Shown piece by piece: positions 22,316-35,019 of a DNA stretch of 64,000 bases. The notes beneath the pieces were generated by a model. That model did no database searches, had not been told where the DNA came from, and saw only the letters and a list, made by a program, of their open reading frames with translations. The stretch is from Populus alba (Eukaryota; Streptophyta; Magnoliopsida; Malpighiales; Salicaceae). The DNA lies in the NCBI RefSeq assembly GCF_005239225.2, contig NC_133286.1:19110572-19174571 (forward strand), written 5' to 3'. The position numbers and the translations under genes are program-made. Within the stretch, counting starts at the first letter, position 1. The number at the start of each line of letters is the position of its first letter.

Positions 22316-22384
22316 GTTGGGGGAACGCCTCATTTCTTTAATTAGGTCTTTATCCTTGTTATCAAACTAAGTATACACCTAATT

Positions 22385-25030
22385 AATGAGATTACTAAAA
22401 ACCTAGGTCATGAAAGGTCTTCCACGGCTATAAATGAGTATTAAAAGGGTGGTAAAGTTGGATGAGAGCAATTACAGAATCTACAAAAACAAGTTTTTTT
22501 ATAGGTTGGGGACCCTCTAATATCCAAGTCGGTGGAGATTGGAAAGGAAAAAAAAAAGATCTTGTGAGCGTGTGTTTAGTTATAAAGTAGTGTTTAAGAT
22601 TTTAATAATAATAAGAAGAAGATCATACCTTTGAGAATTCAAGCAGGCTGTTTATATATCCTTAAACTCAAACGAGTGTATGATGCACTTGCCTCTCATG
22701 ATTTAGCATTACCTGGGGAAAAAAGTTCAATAATGACAATGGGTTGCTATAAGCATAATTGTGGACTACTTGAAGAAAAGAGCATACAATTTTGAACTAA
22801 TTAAGAGCAAAGACTCATAATTGGCTTTGGAGGATGCCTGAGATCTATAGGATCATCTCTCTCATCGAGGAGTGCAGCCTGGAAGTAAGTTCAGGTGGTA
22901 ATGTCATTTTCTTTATAATTCTATCTCCTTTTGGATTTATTTATTTATTATCTTTTAACTCTTTATATTGATATGTAAGTGGGAATTAAACTGAGTCTAG
23001 CTGTATAGGTGAATTGGGTTCTTTCAAACCTTAACATGTGAAGAAAAAGGTCACAAAACAGTTTATAGATACCTTCTAAGTGTGTCGGGAAATGTATCTA
23101 TGATTATTTTTAAAAATATATTGAAATATTTTTTTTTATTTTTTTAAAAAATATTTTTGATATTAAAATATTAAAATTATCCAAAAACACTAAAAATAAT
23201 TTAATTTTAAACAAAAAAAAAATTAAAATTTTAAAAGTACGAATTAAACTGTGTTGCCAAACTATCCCTTAATCTTCCAATTCCAAGCTCGACCCCATTC
23301 AACTTAGGTTTCTGAAACCTCTTTGTTTGTTTTAGCTTTTGTGGTTGAGGTTGTGGTTGGGTACAATCCAATTATGCACAAAACTCAACCACAAAAGCTA
23401 TTTTTTCTTGCTTTTTATAACTTTTTCAGTGGGTCTCACACCCAAACTCAACCTCAACCTCTAAAACAAATACACCCTTATTCTACCCAATATACAGCAC
23501 CCTAAAGTGGTGACTCTCTCTCCTACTTTTAATGCATTATTTTACCCTTCCTTATTCTAAAAAAGACTTGTAAGCAAGGGAGGAGATATGGTAAAGGCTT
23601 GGATAGGCCAAGTCAAGATTTTATCAATATTTTTTAACTAGTTTTACGTAAAATAAATTTATAATTCTTGATTAAGTAATTAAAAATTTTAAAAATTTAT
23701 GTGGAGCCTTCTAATATGATGCTTTAGCTTGAGTTAAAATTTTAAAATTTTTGGATAAATTCAAAAATTTAATAAAAAAACACAATTTGACCAGTTTTAT
23801 GTTAGTGAGCATAATTTTCAATCCGACTAACAAATTGAGCTAAAATTTTACTATGGATCTTAAAATATATTGAATAAAATCTTTTTAAAATTTTGGGATG
23901 AACAGAGCTTGGTAGTGTTAACAAAAAAAAAGACCGTCAAATAAAAGTAAAACGACTCATTAAGAGTAAATTGATTATTTGCCATTAAAAATAAAAATAA
24001 AAAATCAGTTTTTCCTTCCTTTTATATGTTACTGCCTAGGAAAAAGCATAATAGGCAAGAGAAAAGGAGAAAAGTAAGGGAAAAACATTAAAAAAATCCA
24101 AGGAAAAAAATTAAAAAAAAAATAAGAGAATAATCTTGTAAACTTACAAAGTCTAACTTATAAAATACTAATCTAAGGAAGAATCAAGTGAAAGAAAGAG
24201 AAATTGAGAAAGGGAAAAAAAATTTAATTATTTTGTTTTCTAGTTGACATGAGATTGTTATTTTATTTCGGTTGAGAAGTTGTTATAATATTGATTCAGA
24301 TTTGATTATTGATGAATTATATTCCACAAAACATCTAAAGATGTAACTTCAATAATGAGTTTAATTTTACTTTTACTTTAATTTTATATACTTTTAAATT
24401 TATTTTTTTAATATTTTAGATAGTATATTTAAATTAAAATTTTGCTGTTAACTTAAAAAATTCATGTACATAAATTAATAATTATTTTTAAAAAAAAATT
24501 GTATATTTATTTAATAGTCAAAAAGTTGAAAATTTGCCTTTGATTAGAAGGTAGGGGAGGTAAGGCAAACAGAGAAACCACTTGTTTTACCCAAGATTTT
24601 CCTAGTTATCAGTCTCAGAAGAAACCAAAGATGTCTAAAACTGAGAGAGAAAAACTGGTTTTTTGCTCAAAGATACCTCACTCACAACGTCACTAATTAT
24701 AAGAATATTGAAAGTTTCTGTCATAAAAGGTCTTTCAATGATGTAGAGGGTTGAAAGGGTGGTAAAGTTGAGTTAGTGTAGCTACTACTCTTAAAACAAG
24801 TTTCTTTATTGGTTCGGAGATCCCCTCATGCTTACCTCAGTTTAGATTAAAGAAAAATATCTTGCGAGGACGTGTGTGTGTGTGTGTGTGTTTAGTTATA
24901 TAATAGTATTTAGGGTTTGAAAGAGAAAAAAATGATCGTATTTTTCGATTTAATGATGTTTACATAGTTTTGATCTCGTATGAGTGGCCAAAATGAATGA
25001 TATATTTGCCACCCACAATTTTAAACTACT
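22385..25030. repeat. Pair of diverged direct repeats with AT-rich interior
   Basis: A left copy (about 22385-22690) and a right copy (about 24690-25020) share, in the same order, CATGAAAGGTCTTCCA-like, GGGTGGTAAAGTTG, AACAAGTTT, GGTT.GGGGA.CC, ATCTTG.GAG.GTGTGT and TTTAGTTATA.A.TAGT. They are about 2.3 kb apart. Between them lie an AT-rich MITE-like stretch (23060-23265), an inverted-repeat element (23326-23471) and A-rich DNA. Could be LTR remnants or two insertions of one family; no coding domains recognised. The right copy has a (GT)n run near 24872-24890. Confidence 0.55.
23326..23471. repeat. Inverted-repeat (MITE-like) element
   Basis: Outer arms TTTGTTTTAG...GAGGTTGTGGTTGGGT (23326-23362) and ACCCAAACTCAACCTCAACC...AAAACAAA (23439-23471) are imperfect inverted copies. 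Nested inside is a perfect 16-bp inverted repeat AGCTTTTGTGGTTGAG (23334-23349) and its complement (23384-23399). No target duplication was clear. Confidence 0.6.
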
Positions 25031-26211
25031 CGAGGAGGATAGAGTATTAATAACATCAACCAACCACTCCAAAAGGTATTATTGTTACGGGTGGCGTAGG
25101 TTAAACTTAATTGAGGGCCAATATTGAATCCATTCTTAGGATGACATGTATTTGAGGACTGTATCTATATTCAATGTGTGTACTGAAACTACCGTCAGCT
25201 AACATGGACCAGTCGGGGTGCCAGTGGGCATCTCCTTAAGCCTGTTTTCTTTCACAAAGGGGAGGATATACCACCGGTTAAGGGTTAAGGTGCTGCGCCC
25301 AAGTTAGAGCTGGTGGTTACGTGCTTGGGCCAGGACTCCGTCTCATTGACGGGACTTTGGGACCTAAATCCAACCCTATCAACACCCAAACACTTTCCGC
25401 AAAAATAGCGTTGAAGTTCATGCAACCATTTGCGAGTCTTACCAGGCAATTCATAGCACGACTAGAATCTTCCTAATAGGCCAAAATATTGCAAACGCCA
25501 TGGTCATCATCAATGTTGTCGTTGGAGGACAGCCATCCCCCATATCTTCTTGTTGCAAAAGGTATGAATTTGGCCGACATGACGTTGACATTTTAACTCC
25601 TTTTAACTCTTGCATTTTTTATCCGCAGCACTGCTCCATTAATTAGTAGACAAATAACAAAAGTGACCATATATTATTATATTTATTTTGAAGAGAATTT
25701 TATACTTCATAGACCCAATTGTACAAAATTTGCATTGTAGAGTAAATTGACTTCCCTAATTAGCTCGGTTTACCATACTTACAGGAACCCTGTATGAGCA
25801 ACGAAACACACTCCAACACTAGGAAAAGTGCAGCAAAATGCATGGGCAAAACAATTGACCGCCCCTACATTACACGTGAACTACCGAAGCTCTTTGGGCA
25901 GTTGACAAGATGATCAGAGCTGTCAGCTGTGGTTATGCTGCGAAGAATAAAAAAAAGCAGCACAAGAGCTCACGAGGTGTGTGGGCAAAAGCATCCACCA
26001 GGAAGTATATTGCTCATTCATTATTTTATAAGCCCGTAAAATACAAATGTAACGGGCAAAAGCATCCACCGTTATCATATTAAACATTATAGAGATATAT
26101 GTAAACTGTAAATTGTTGTTTTCATCATTTGTACTGTGGCCTTGAGAAAAAGTTACTACTATTCTGAAGGAGTGGAGAGTAAATTTGGTGACTTCAAACT
26201 CTCGAAGCCTT
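25031..26211. other. Intergenic DNA downstream of ASY1
   Basis: A more GC-rich patch (25170-25380) with no family recognised may be an old repeat. From about 25920 to 26211 the sequence is the likely 3' UTR of the minus-strand ASY1 gene; the small open frames here are incidental. Confidence 0.45.
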
Positions 26212-29200
26212 TCAGACAACTTGAGATTTCTGGCGCTTCGTGTACTGAATAATAGGCTCCTTGACCTGCAAAAAACAAACAAGTCCCATTGTATCGGTAA
26301 AACAAGTTCGGTGGTTTCAATAGGATTGTTCCATGTAGGTAAGAGCTACAGCCAGCTCGTGGTGAGGAAGTTGAAGCATACCGTGCTCGTCTTTCTGGAG
26401 CGCTTATCTTGAGAGGATCTGCTGCAGATAACTGCATCTGCCTCGTCAAGGTAATTTGTGTTTCCATTTGCTCTGACATTCTCCTTTCCTGGAAAAAAAC
26501 TCTCTCTTGAAGCAACGGGCTGCACAATTACATAAATGAGTCATCGTTAGTCAGCTCTGGAACGGAACTACTGCTGGGATTTGTTGATACGCACAGAAGA
26601 GAAACTCCACATCTCAACTAACCTCAGCCCTGCTTGTAGGAGTGTTTCCATGGTCCCCTGTCTTTGAGATAGTCTGCTCGCACCTAGCTGATCCATTTTG
26701 ATTCATTTCTGATCTGATCACCATGCGTGTAAGATCTGAACCGATGGAGTGGAGAACGCCACATGTTGAGCCGTCCTTGTAGTCATTCCCTGATAGTTAA
26801 AGAAACATTATATGGTAGCAGTTCCTAGTATTCAGACGGAGTATAAATAAAAGAAACAAAACTAAGATTCTCGGAGAAGTTTGAAGAGGTACCCATTTTC
26901 TGGGATTCTGGATGGTTTGATTTTTTATGTGGTTGATTACTATCAATGTCCTGCTGAACACAAACGAGTTAAGAAAAGAACTTTATATCTAAATCAGAGG
27001 CAGCGGTTAAATAATGATCACAACAAATCACCATAGCATCATGGCCCAAGGCTCTCCTGACTTCCATAAGCTTCGTTTCAGTTAGGCTGGAATGAATGAC
27101 ACGCTTGCCTATAACAACACAGGATGAATGGCAAGTACATCAGCAATAATTTGGTCCTCAAACTATAAACAGAAATAGCTTTTGTTTGAAAACACGCACC
27201 TAGCCCTCGGTTTCCTTTGGCTTCAATATACCCGTCTCGGATCATTTTTTCAAGTAACTTGCGCGCAGTACTCTGATTGGCTTCTCCGGCTAGCTTGTTC
27301 TGGAGCTTTGAAATTGTCACATATTCCATTGGAAGCACGTGATACAAAGCCTGAAATCGGAGAAGTCAAATGAGGACATATAAATACTCTTCGCTGTTCA
27401 TACACAAGCAATAAAAATAGAGTGGAGCCAAATCATCTCAGTTTTCTCATGCACACAAATTCTCAAGACAGCATTTAAAGTCAATCAATACAGGAATTGC
27501 TCAAGACAACATTTTAGTCAAACAGCACACGAATTGCTCAAGACAACATTTAAAGTCAATCAATACAGGAATTGCTTTGATATGGTAAATACCAATCAAT
27601 GGAGGGTCTTAATAGATCCAAAGAATCTGATACAGAAGAAAGCTCACCTTCATGTACATGCGATCTTCAGCCTGAGAAGCTTTGTCTCCATCAATTTCCT
27701 CTTTCACCGCAGTGAACTCATACTCGATTGCCTGACATGTCACAAAAAGATAAGAAGCATGAGTCAAAATTAATAGGTAGCCAAGTAACAGAATTTTAAC
27801 TAGCAAGAAAAATAGAACCTTCTGCTTGATTTTGCTGTAAGTATCGGTTCCAATTTTCGATAAAACATCTTCCTTAATGAGTTTGCCCATAATTTCTGAA
27901 ATCCAATTAAAGAAGAATCAAAACAGACTAAAAACTTGATTGAAGAAAACCAAAAGACGCAGTAATACCCTTTCCTCTTTCAACTTTAATTAGAAAGTCG
28001 AGTTACCTTCAATCAAAACCTGCATTAGCAAAAGAAAACAAACTGTCGGATCTAAAAATTGAATTCGTTTGCCAGTTGCACTTAAATCTTTTTCCTGCTT
28101 TGTTCAAATTGAGAAATTTGAAGGGGAAAAAGAAAGAAGCAGCCCTTACCACTGAGATATCTGGAAAATTAGAGAGAACGTCAGTAAGTTCAATGGTATC
28201 AAGATGGTGACTTATAATCCAGTCTTTCACCCTGGCCAATTGTTGCTCATCTTCCACTTGGTCCTGTGTATCATCTACACAAACATGCAACAGCACATTA
28301 GTAAAAGGCAGCCCTAACCCAGTGATGACTCCAATGGCCATGTAAACCCATAAATTACTTCTGAAAAGGAGAGAAGGAAAAGAAGTAAAAATGTTAAAAA
28401 GCTAACTTAAATATCATTTGCCCAATTTTTCATTTTTTGACCTTGAAAATTTCGTATTTGTTTCTCAAGTCCCATTACAAGGTGAAGACAGTTCTAAGGT
28501 CTTATATTTAAATTGAAACTTTTACCGTCATCAACCAGGCCACTATCTTCCTCTAGACGTTGCTTCAATATGACTATACCCACCTTGGACTCCATTGAGT
28601 CAAATGAAGCATTTGCCATCTCAGAGTAGAGTTGCTAATCGACAAACTCGCACTCAAGTGAGACAATATGCTTGGAAATCTTAATTCATTACATATATTA
28701 ATCATCGTAAAATCCGACATATCAAATGGTAAGGACTGTAACATTGATGATGATATTGTGAAAAAACTAGCACGGCCTGCTTATATTAAACCACAGCTTT
28801 GAGTGGGAATAAGATGGTATATTTTGAGATATCTTTATTGCTAAATCTAATGTAAAGAGCCAAGCAGATGACAATGGTGAATTGTATTAAGGCAGTCGAT
28901 CCAAATATCTTAAGAAGTTCAGCCATCTTATACTTAAATTGAAACTTTTACCTTCATCAACCAGGCCACTGTCTTCCTCTGGACGTTGCTTGTCTGTCAA
29001 GATAAGCATTGATTATTTATAGCATCAAAATCACCAAAGACAACTGGTAATAGAATGGATGGAAATGAAACGATGGCCAAAAGGAGTTCATGTAATTACC
29101 TACTGGTGCAACTATGTATTGGTCTTCTTGTGATTGGTTAACCTGGAATTTATAACAAGTTTGTAACAGTTGTGTAGATAGTCAGTCATTTAAGGTCACT

Positions 29201-31814
29201 TATCGTAAATAGCTATCATTTCCGTCAATTAAGCTCACTGGAACCATAGAGTGGCAATTAAAACATAAAATTAAAGAGTTTTGTAAATTTACCTCAGTGC
29301 CAGATTCAGAATAAACATCCCTTTCTACAGAATCAGCACCTAAGCTCACTTCATCATCCTCCATATCATCATTTTCATCCTCGCATGGATCAAGCACACT
29401 CTTCACCTGTACATGTTACCATTCAAACAAAAGACGGCATCAAATATGAACCATGGCTTGGAATTTCTGGTCACAGGAAAACACGTAAGTTTGGTCCCTT
29501 ACCTTGAGTGCTAATACAAAATGCTTGCTGTTGACATTGCCAACCTCCATTTGCAAAGGATGCTTAGTCCATGCATTATGGGCTTCTTCTTCTGTGCAGC
29601 CCCTGAAGAATGGAGGCTCATAATCTGCTGGCTGCAAAGTCATACAATTTGTATTAAAACACTCTTTCCTTGTGTGCACATTCATAATTTGGGAGGTGAA
29701 AAATATTCTGCAAAGCTCTCTACAAGTCCTTCATCAAATATTAAATGCCATTTGACAATTTATTAATACGAATTCACACGCATTGTAAAACTCATAGATG
29801 CTAAAGCTGTTTCCACAAACGTATCTAATCACCAAAGCAGCAGTCTGAAACAAACAAACTTCAATATGTGGAAGAGAAACCACAATCTCATACATCTCCA
29901 ATTCCCCATTTAGTAAACTAAGAAATTAGATGAACACGTCGTGAAGGCACAATCCTGGCTCAAGCGTGTTAACTGATTAAAACCAAATCTAAGAATGCAG
30001 GTAAAGGCATACCGTCACATCATCATAGTAGACGAGCTTCATCAATATAGCCCGCTGAAACAGAAAACAGATAATCATCTTGCAGTTAATACACTACTAC
30101 TGTAGCCAGTCATCTTCTAGGCACTTGCACATTGAAAAAGGTGACCAGCTTGCTACAACTCATAAAAAACAAATACTTATATATGGTTGCTGAAGGATTT
30201 TACCTCTTCAGGCATCTTATCCAGAGTTCTCATCAACTGAACCAGTGTTCGGACCATTTTACAAGCAGAACTTCTGCATTTTATAAATGTCTCGTCATTT
30301 TCTTAAGAACTCCTAAGTTTTCACACATTGACCGAAAGAGATTCAGAATTAAGAAGAGATTTCACTTCAATCACCTCATCTGATTGGGAGTAATTTCATT
30401 TGTGGAGTTATACTTGAATGTTCCTCCTTGTTTCTTGTTTCCAGTGCGATTGATATTCATTGAAACCTCTTGACTCTCAGAATCAGAATAACTGAAGGAA
30501 ACTGCAGAAAAAGAGACACCGTTGAAATCCCCCAACACTACGTTCCAAGTATAAAAAGAAAAGAAAATACAGTCAATTGAAGAGCATCAACAATCAGTTA
30601 TTGCATACTTCACTCCCATTCAAGACTTTCCACATGTACAGTATCATGAATAAAAAAACCTCACTTACATGTGTACTCCTCGATCATCGGGCCCTCTATA
30701 GCCTCGCACACACAGAATAGAAGTGTCTTTAGGTATTTTTTCTGTAATGCATCATAGACACCTAAAAAACAAAAAGAAAACGAGCAATATAGTCAAAGAT
30801 TTTACAAGATAAAGAAACAAATCAATAAAAAAAACAGCGAATAATTTAAAGATAAAAAACAACATGCCTTTCTCCATCCAATCAATCAGTCTACGAGACT
30901 CAGCATCCATGGGCATCAACTTCTTAATCTTCATCTCTGCTTAGTGATTTCATAATTTCAAAGAAATTCACCATATCATATTTCATATTTAAAAGCAAAA
31001 TTAGAAAAGAAAAGGATCTGAGCAGGAGAAGGAGATTACCTAAAGCAGGGACAGACTTGTCATTGAAATACTTCTCTGGAAACAAACCTCTAATGTAACT
31101 GATATTGAATATAGCAATACGGAGCAGGTTCCTTGTCTATTCCACAACAAATAAAGAAACTAAACCATCAAATAACATTAGATCGACTTTTCGTTAACAA
31201 AAACAATTAGCATATGGTACATAAGTGATTTCGCGGCTAATGATCATCAATTACTCAACGCGTTATCAAATAATTGTGAGATCTCGTGATGATTTGCTGT
31301 GTTAAGAAAAAATCAAGCTCAGAGTTTCATCTACGACTCATATTTGAGAAACATAAAGGTTTTTCTAACCTGATCAAGCAGAAAATTTGTATGAAATAAA
31401 TCGGAAAAGAGATTTTTCAATTTTTATCCAAACAGCAGCTTCAAGTACGAACAAAAAATCTTCACAAAACTTTCTTTAGGCCGGCTAATCACACTAATCA
31501 ATCATGAATTTAGAAGAATAAACCACAAACAAGTACACTCCACTGAAAATTTGATAAGGAAACAACAGCTCAAAAGGTGAAACTCGCATTGTGAAATCGT
31601 TGAGATATGTGTACCAGGAGAAGAGAATCTTGCTCGGTGATCTCCGCTTCTTTCACTTTCTGTGCAACAACCTGATCGAACACGAAACGGAAATATTAAT
31701 CATTCTCGCATTTAAGAACAAAACGAACGATAAAGTGAATTAGAGAAACAAGAACTCTCGAAATGAAAGAATTGAAACAGGGTTTTAAGATTTTTTTTCT
31801 TCAATGATCACCAT
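26212..31814 (-). CDS. ASY1: Meiotic HORMA-domain axis protein ASY1
   Basis: Twenty-two exons, 609 residues (minus strand, 5' to 3'): 31814-31812, 31671-31615, 31136-31040, 30936-30868, 30761-30669, 30501-30375, 30273-30204, 30054-30013, 29631-29503, 29406-29293, 29142-29100, 28993-28952, 28274-28150, 28019-28007, 27895-27819, 27731-27648, 27350-27200, 27108-27032, 26950-26893, 26789-26623, 26519-26382, 26265-26212. All phases close. The product loads on chromosome axes in meiotic prophase and promotes interhomologue recombination and synapsis (family knowledge). HORMA domain about residues 15-230: [57 protein letters not shown]. An acidic linker (about 230-295) is followed by a winged-helix/SWIRM-type region (about 300-450) and a basic tail containing [13 protein letters not shown]. 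Length compares with about 596 in Arabidopsis. Oddities: the ATG stands alone in exon 1, exon 14 is 13 bases, and intron 4 needs a GC donor. Confidence 0.93.
27455..27577. repeat. Tandem repeats in ASY1 intron 16
   Basis: The phrase GAATTGCTCAAGACAACATTT occurs at about 27493 and 27531, a CTCAAGACAGCATTTAAAGTC variant at about 27462, and TTAAAGTCAATCAATACAGG at about 27475 and 27550. About two to three imperfect copies of an irregular unit. Confidence 0.7.
28500..28566 (-). repeat. Relic of duplicated ASY1 exon 12
   Basis: About 67 bases in intron 12 duplicate exon 12 with its donor (28926-28992): shared words AAATTGAAACTTTTACC, TCATCAACCAGGCCACT and TCTTCCTCTRGACGTTGCTT. The copy retains a usable GT donor (28524-28525) but the sequence at the original acceptor is not kept, so normal inclusion is unlikely. 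Confidence 0.8.
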
Positions 31815-32280
31815 TGTTGTTGAGTTTCTGGAGAAAACTGAGAGAGCTAGAGAGGGGGCTTAAGGCGGTTGGTTTTTGAAATTTGAAACTAAGTGAAGGA
31901 AATGGTAGATTGTGGCGCCAGGGAGAGATTTTATTTTAAGGGGTACCCCTTGCCGTTTTAAAAAGAAGAACGGCATGAAATTTAACCGTGGTTGGGGGTA
32001 GATACAACCTGTGGTTAACTTGGTGGCATCAGGCATGCGAACTACGTGAAAGGAGGGACATTTTTTGTTAATTTGTTGAAAATGTAGGGGTAATCTGATG
32101 AGATGGTATGCCACGTAGCTTCATAAGACTGGCTATGCAAGAAGAGTGGTAACAAGAAATGAAACGGAAAAGCTAAAGTGGACCCCATTTGTAACCGCGA
32201 GCGCATCTTGCGTTTTACGCCGGAGCCTAGAGGTTCGAGCAATTTTACAAGGATTGCAAATGTGTACAGTGCCATGCATC
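31815..32280. promoter_or_regulatory. ASY1 5' UTR and upstream region
   Basis: Region upstream of the ASY1 ATG on the minus strand. No clear TATA box was identified. Open frames within it show no family resemblance. Confidence 0.35.
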
Positions 32281-34893
32281 TAACCGCCGTTTTATAAATT
32301 TTTGAATTTTTCTTATTCGTTAATAAATTTAAATTTATTTATAATTAAAAAATAATATTTACCACCATCTAAATTTAAAAAGCTTCAATAGACTATCGTG
32401 TGTATAAAATTGACTCGTTATCGAATAAGTAAAGTCCCATGTAAAATCCATTTAGTGCTCACTCATTTAACAATCCACGAAATTTGTTTAACTTGATTAC
32501 TTAATAAAATTTAATAAATTTAATTGTACCCAGATAAGTCTGTTGCATTTCTTAATCACCATGCATTTGGTATATTTATCAGGATATTTATTAGACTGTG
32601 TTGCACGTGTATCTGTTTTATATACGATCGTTGTCATTGCTACTAGTGATGAACAATACATGTACTTTAATGAATTAGTATACAATCAAACTTGACATCA
32701 TCCATCTAGTTGAAAAGCATTGCTAAAATGTGGCATGGAGGAACTATTGGGATTTTTCCGAGCATGGGTTTAAATTACATGTTTGTTTGCTGTGTTGTGA
32801 TATGTTTTTACAAATATATTTTTTAATTGAAAATATATTAAACAAAATTTTTATTTATAATATTAACATTTTAAAATTAAAAAATATATATTAAAAAAAG
32901 GGACGTGGATGTTCGAAACCCAACAAATTGGGCATAGGCCCAAGTATCTCCATTGTCTAGCTTCTTCTTGAACTTCATTCCCATAAAATGTTTCACTGTA
33001 AATTAATTAAACATGGAAAAGGATTTACAAAATCTGGACCTCGGTAGTGTGGTGTAGTGGGGTGTATAGGATAGGATGTTTTTTAAAGTGTTTTTATTTG
33101 AAAATAAATTAAAATAATATATTTTTTTTATTTTTAATATTAGAAATGATTAAAAAAATACTAAAAAATTAATTTAAAATTTTAAAAAAAACCATAACTC
33201 ACTTTCTCTCTTGCGTACGATAGCTTAAAATCCAAAAGTTACCAAAAATTCAACCAAAACAATTGAAGATCAAAACTAAATCATTGAATTTAAATTAAAT
33301 GGATATGATTTTGAGCGTGATAAAATGCAACAATTTAATTCATTTTTTTTATCTGTTTTACCTAATAAAAATTATTAATTTTAAAATAAAGTGAGCATGA
33401 AATTCAAAAATATGGAAAAGGTTTTATAGTGCTCAATTTATAACTAGTGGCATCCTAAAAGTAAATCTAAAATAATATGTCATGTTATCCATCCATATTA
33501 GTAAATCTAAAATATCATCTATCCTGTTGTGAAATAATTAAATGGAAACAATTGATTTCCTAAATAACCAAATTAATGTAATTGTTGTTAGATGCCTTAT
33601 GAAGTCATTACTAACTTTATTTTGGCATATTGCCTTAGTTATTTAATGTTTAATGCATTATCAACACGAGAAGATTAAAATAAACCTTTTGAGGTGTGGA
33701 AATAGTGGACCAAAAGAGATTTTGAGTTCGATTATAATTTTTTTCCATGACTTTTTCTTCATATCAAACTTATTTTATTTTCTCATAGCTTAATTGTATA
33801 ACTATAACTATTATTTTTAAAAAGTATATTAATCATCATGCATGATCACCCAATTATTACTATAGAAATGAGAAAAAAAAATGAAAAACAAATTCATCTC
33901 CTAGTTATATTGCTAATTTCTTACTTGTTTTGAAATGAATCAATTTTAAGGAAGCAGTATCTCAACATAAAACAAGTTGGATGAACCATGGGTTTGAAAC
34001 TTGCATTGAAAATAATAATAAAAAAAAACAGGTTAATTGACAGATTAATTTAAAACTAGTAATGTTAATCATTATAAAAAAATTAATTATATTAATTTGG
34101 ATTTTTAGAAAAGAAATTATTTGATTTAATTTCCTGTAATAATAGTTGTATTAGATATAAAGTTAGACATAATTAATTATTTTTTGAATTCCTTTATGAT
34201 CTTATTTGGGCACATTACCTTTTTTATTTAATGCATTATCAAAATGAGAAGATTCAGTAATTATTTGAGCTTGATTGTAAGTTTTTCTTTCATTATTGTA
34301 CAGTGATTATTTCTTCATATCAAATTTATTTTTTATATAAATTAATTATATAAACATAAATATCATTTTTTAAAAGTAAATCAATCATAATAATCATTCA
34401 ATTATTATTATAAAAAGGAGAAATAAAAGATAAAAAATAGCATCCTGCTTGTATTTATAATTGACTTGTGTTAAAAAAAAAAGGTTAATTGACAAATTCA
34501 TTTAGAATCAACATCGATATTAATCTGACGACGTCAAGGCTGGTCTCATTGAATGCACAATTAAGGTGTTCGACGAATTGACTCTAAGAGATTTTTTTTG
34601 GCATCTGTTGGAACTGACCATTTTAAGTCAAGCCTAAAAAACTTGATTGTGTTTTAAGGAATCACAGAAATAATAGGAACATGCATGCATGTCACAAGTT
34701 AGGCTGCTGCTTTCAAACTATATGCATGTATTTTAAGAAGCGAAATTCAGAAACTAACGAAGCTGGCAATGTCATGTCTCCGTCTGCTCAACGAAAAACA
34801 CAGCGAGAGTGAAACTGACCTGCTGTTCAAAGCGGTAAATCCCCTACGTCAAAAGAGAAACAAGAAGATGATGAAGGAAGCACCAGAAGAAAA
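32281..34893. other. AT-rich intergenic DNA
   Basis: No gene recognised. AT-rich MITE-like stretches at about 32790-32900 and 33080-33200. Two related segments (about 33590-33930 and 34180-34450) share words such as TTTAATGCATTATCAA and GAGAAGATT, suggesting an old segmental or repeat duplication. Confidence 0.5.
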
Positions 34894-34945
34894 AAAAAAT
34901 TTGGACCATTTCTCGATTTGTGCGTGTCATCCTTGCGCAGGGGCC

Positions 34946-34977
<32 letters not shown>

Positions 34978-34997
34978 TCAGATGTCTCCGAAGAGAC
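34894..34997 (-). ncRNA. U6: U6 spliceosomal snRNA
   Basis: Minus strand from 34997: begins GTCTCTTCGGAGACATC, then GATAAAATTGGAACG, the ACAGAGA box (ATACAGAGAAGATTAGCATG), CCCCTGCGCAAGGATGACAC and AAATCGAGAAATGGTCC, ending in a run of T that serves as Pol III terminator (34891-34899). Relative to the canonical plant U6 as remembered, the 5' stem carries a compensatory pair (GTCCC/GGGAC to GTCTC/GAGAC) and one further C-to-T. The catalytic core is unchanged, so the gene is probably functional. U6 forms the spliceosome active site. Confidence 0.95.
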
Positions 34998-35019
34998 AAC
35001 AGCTGGTTCGCTTGCGTTT

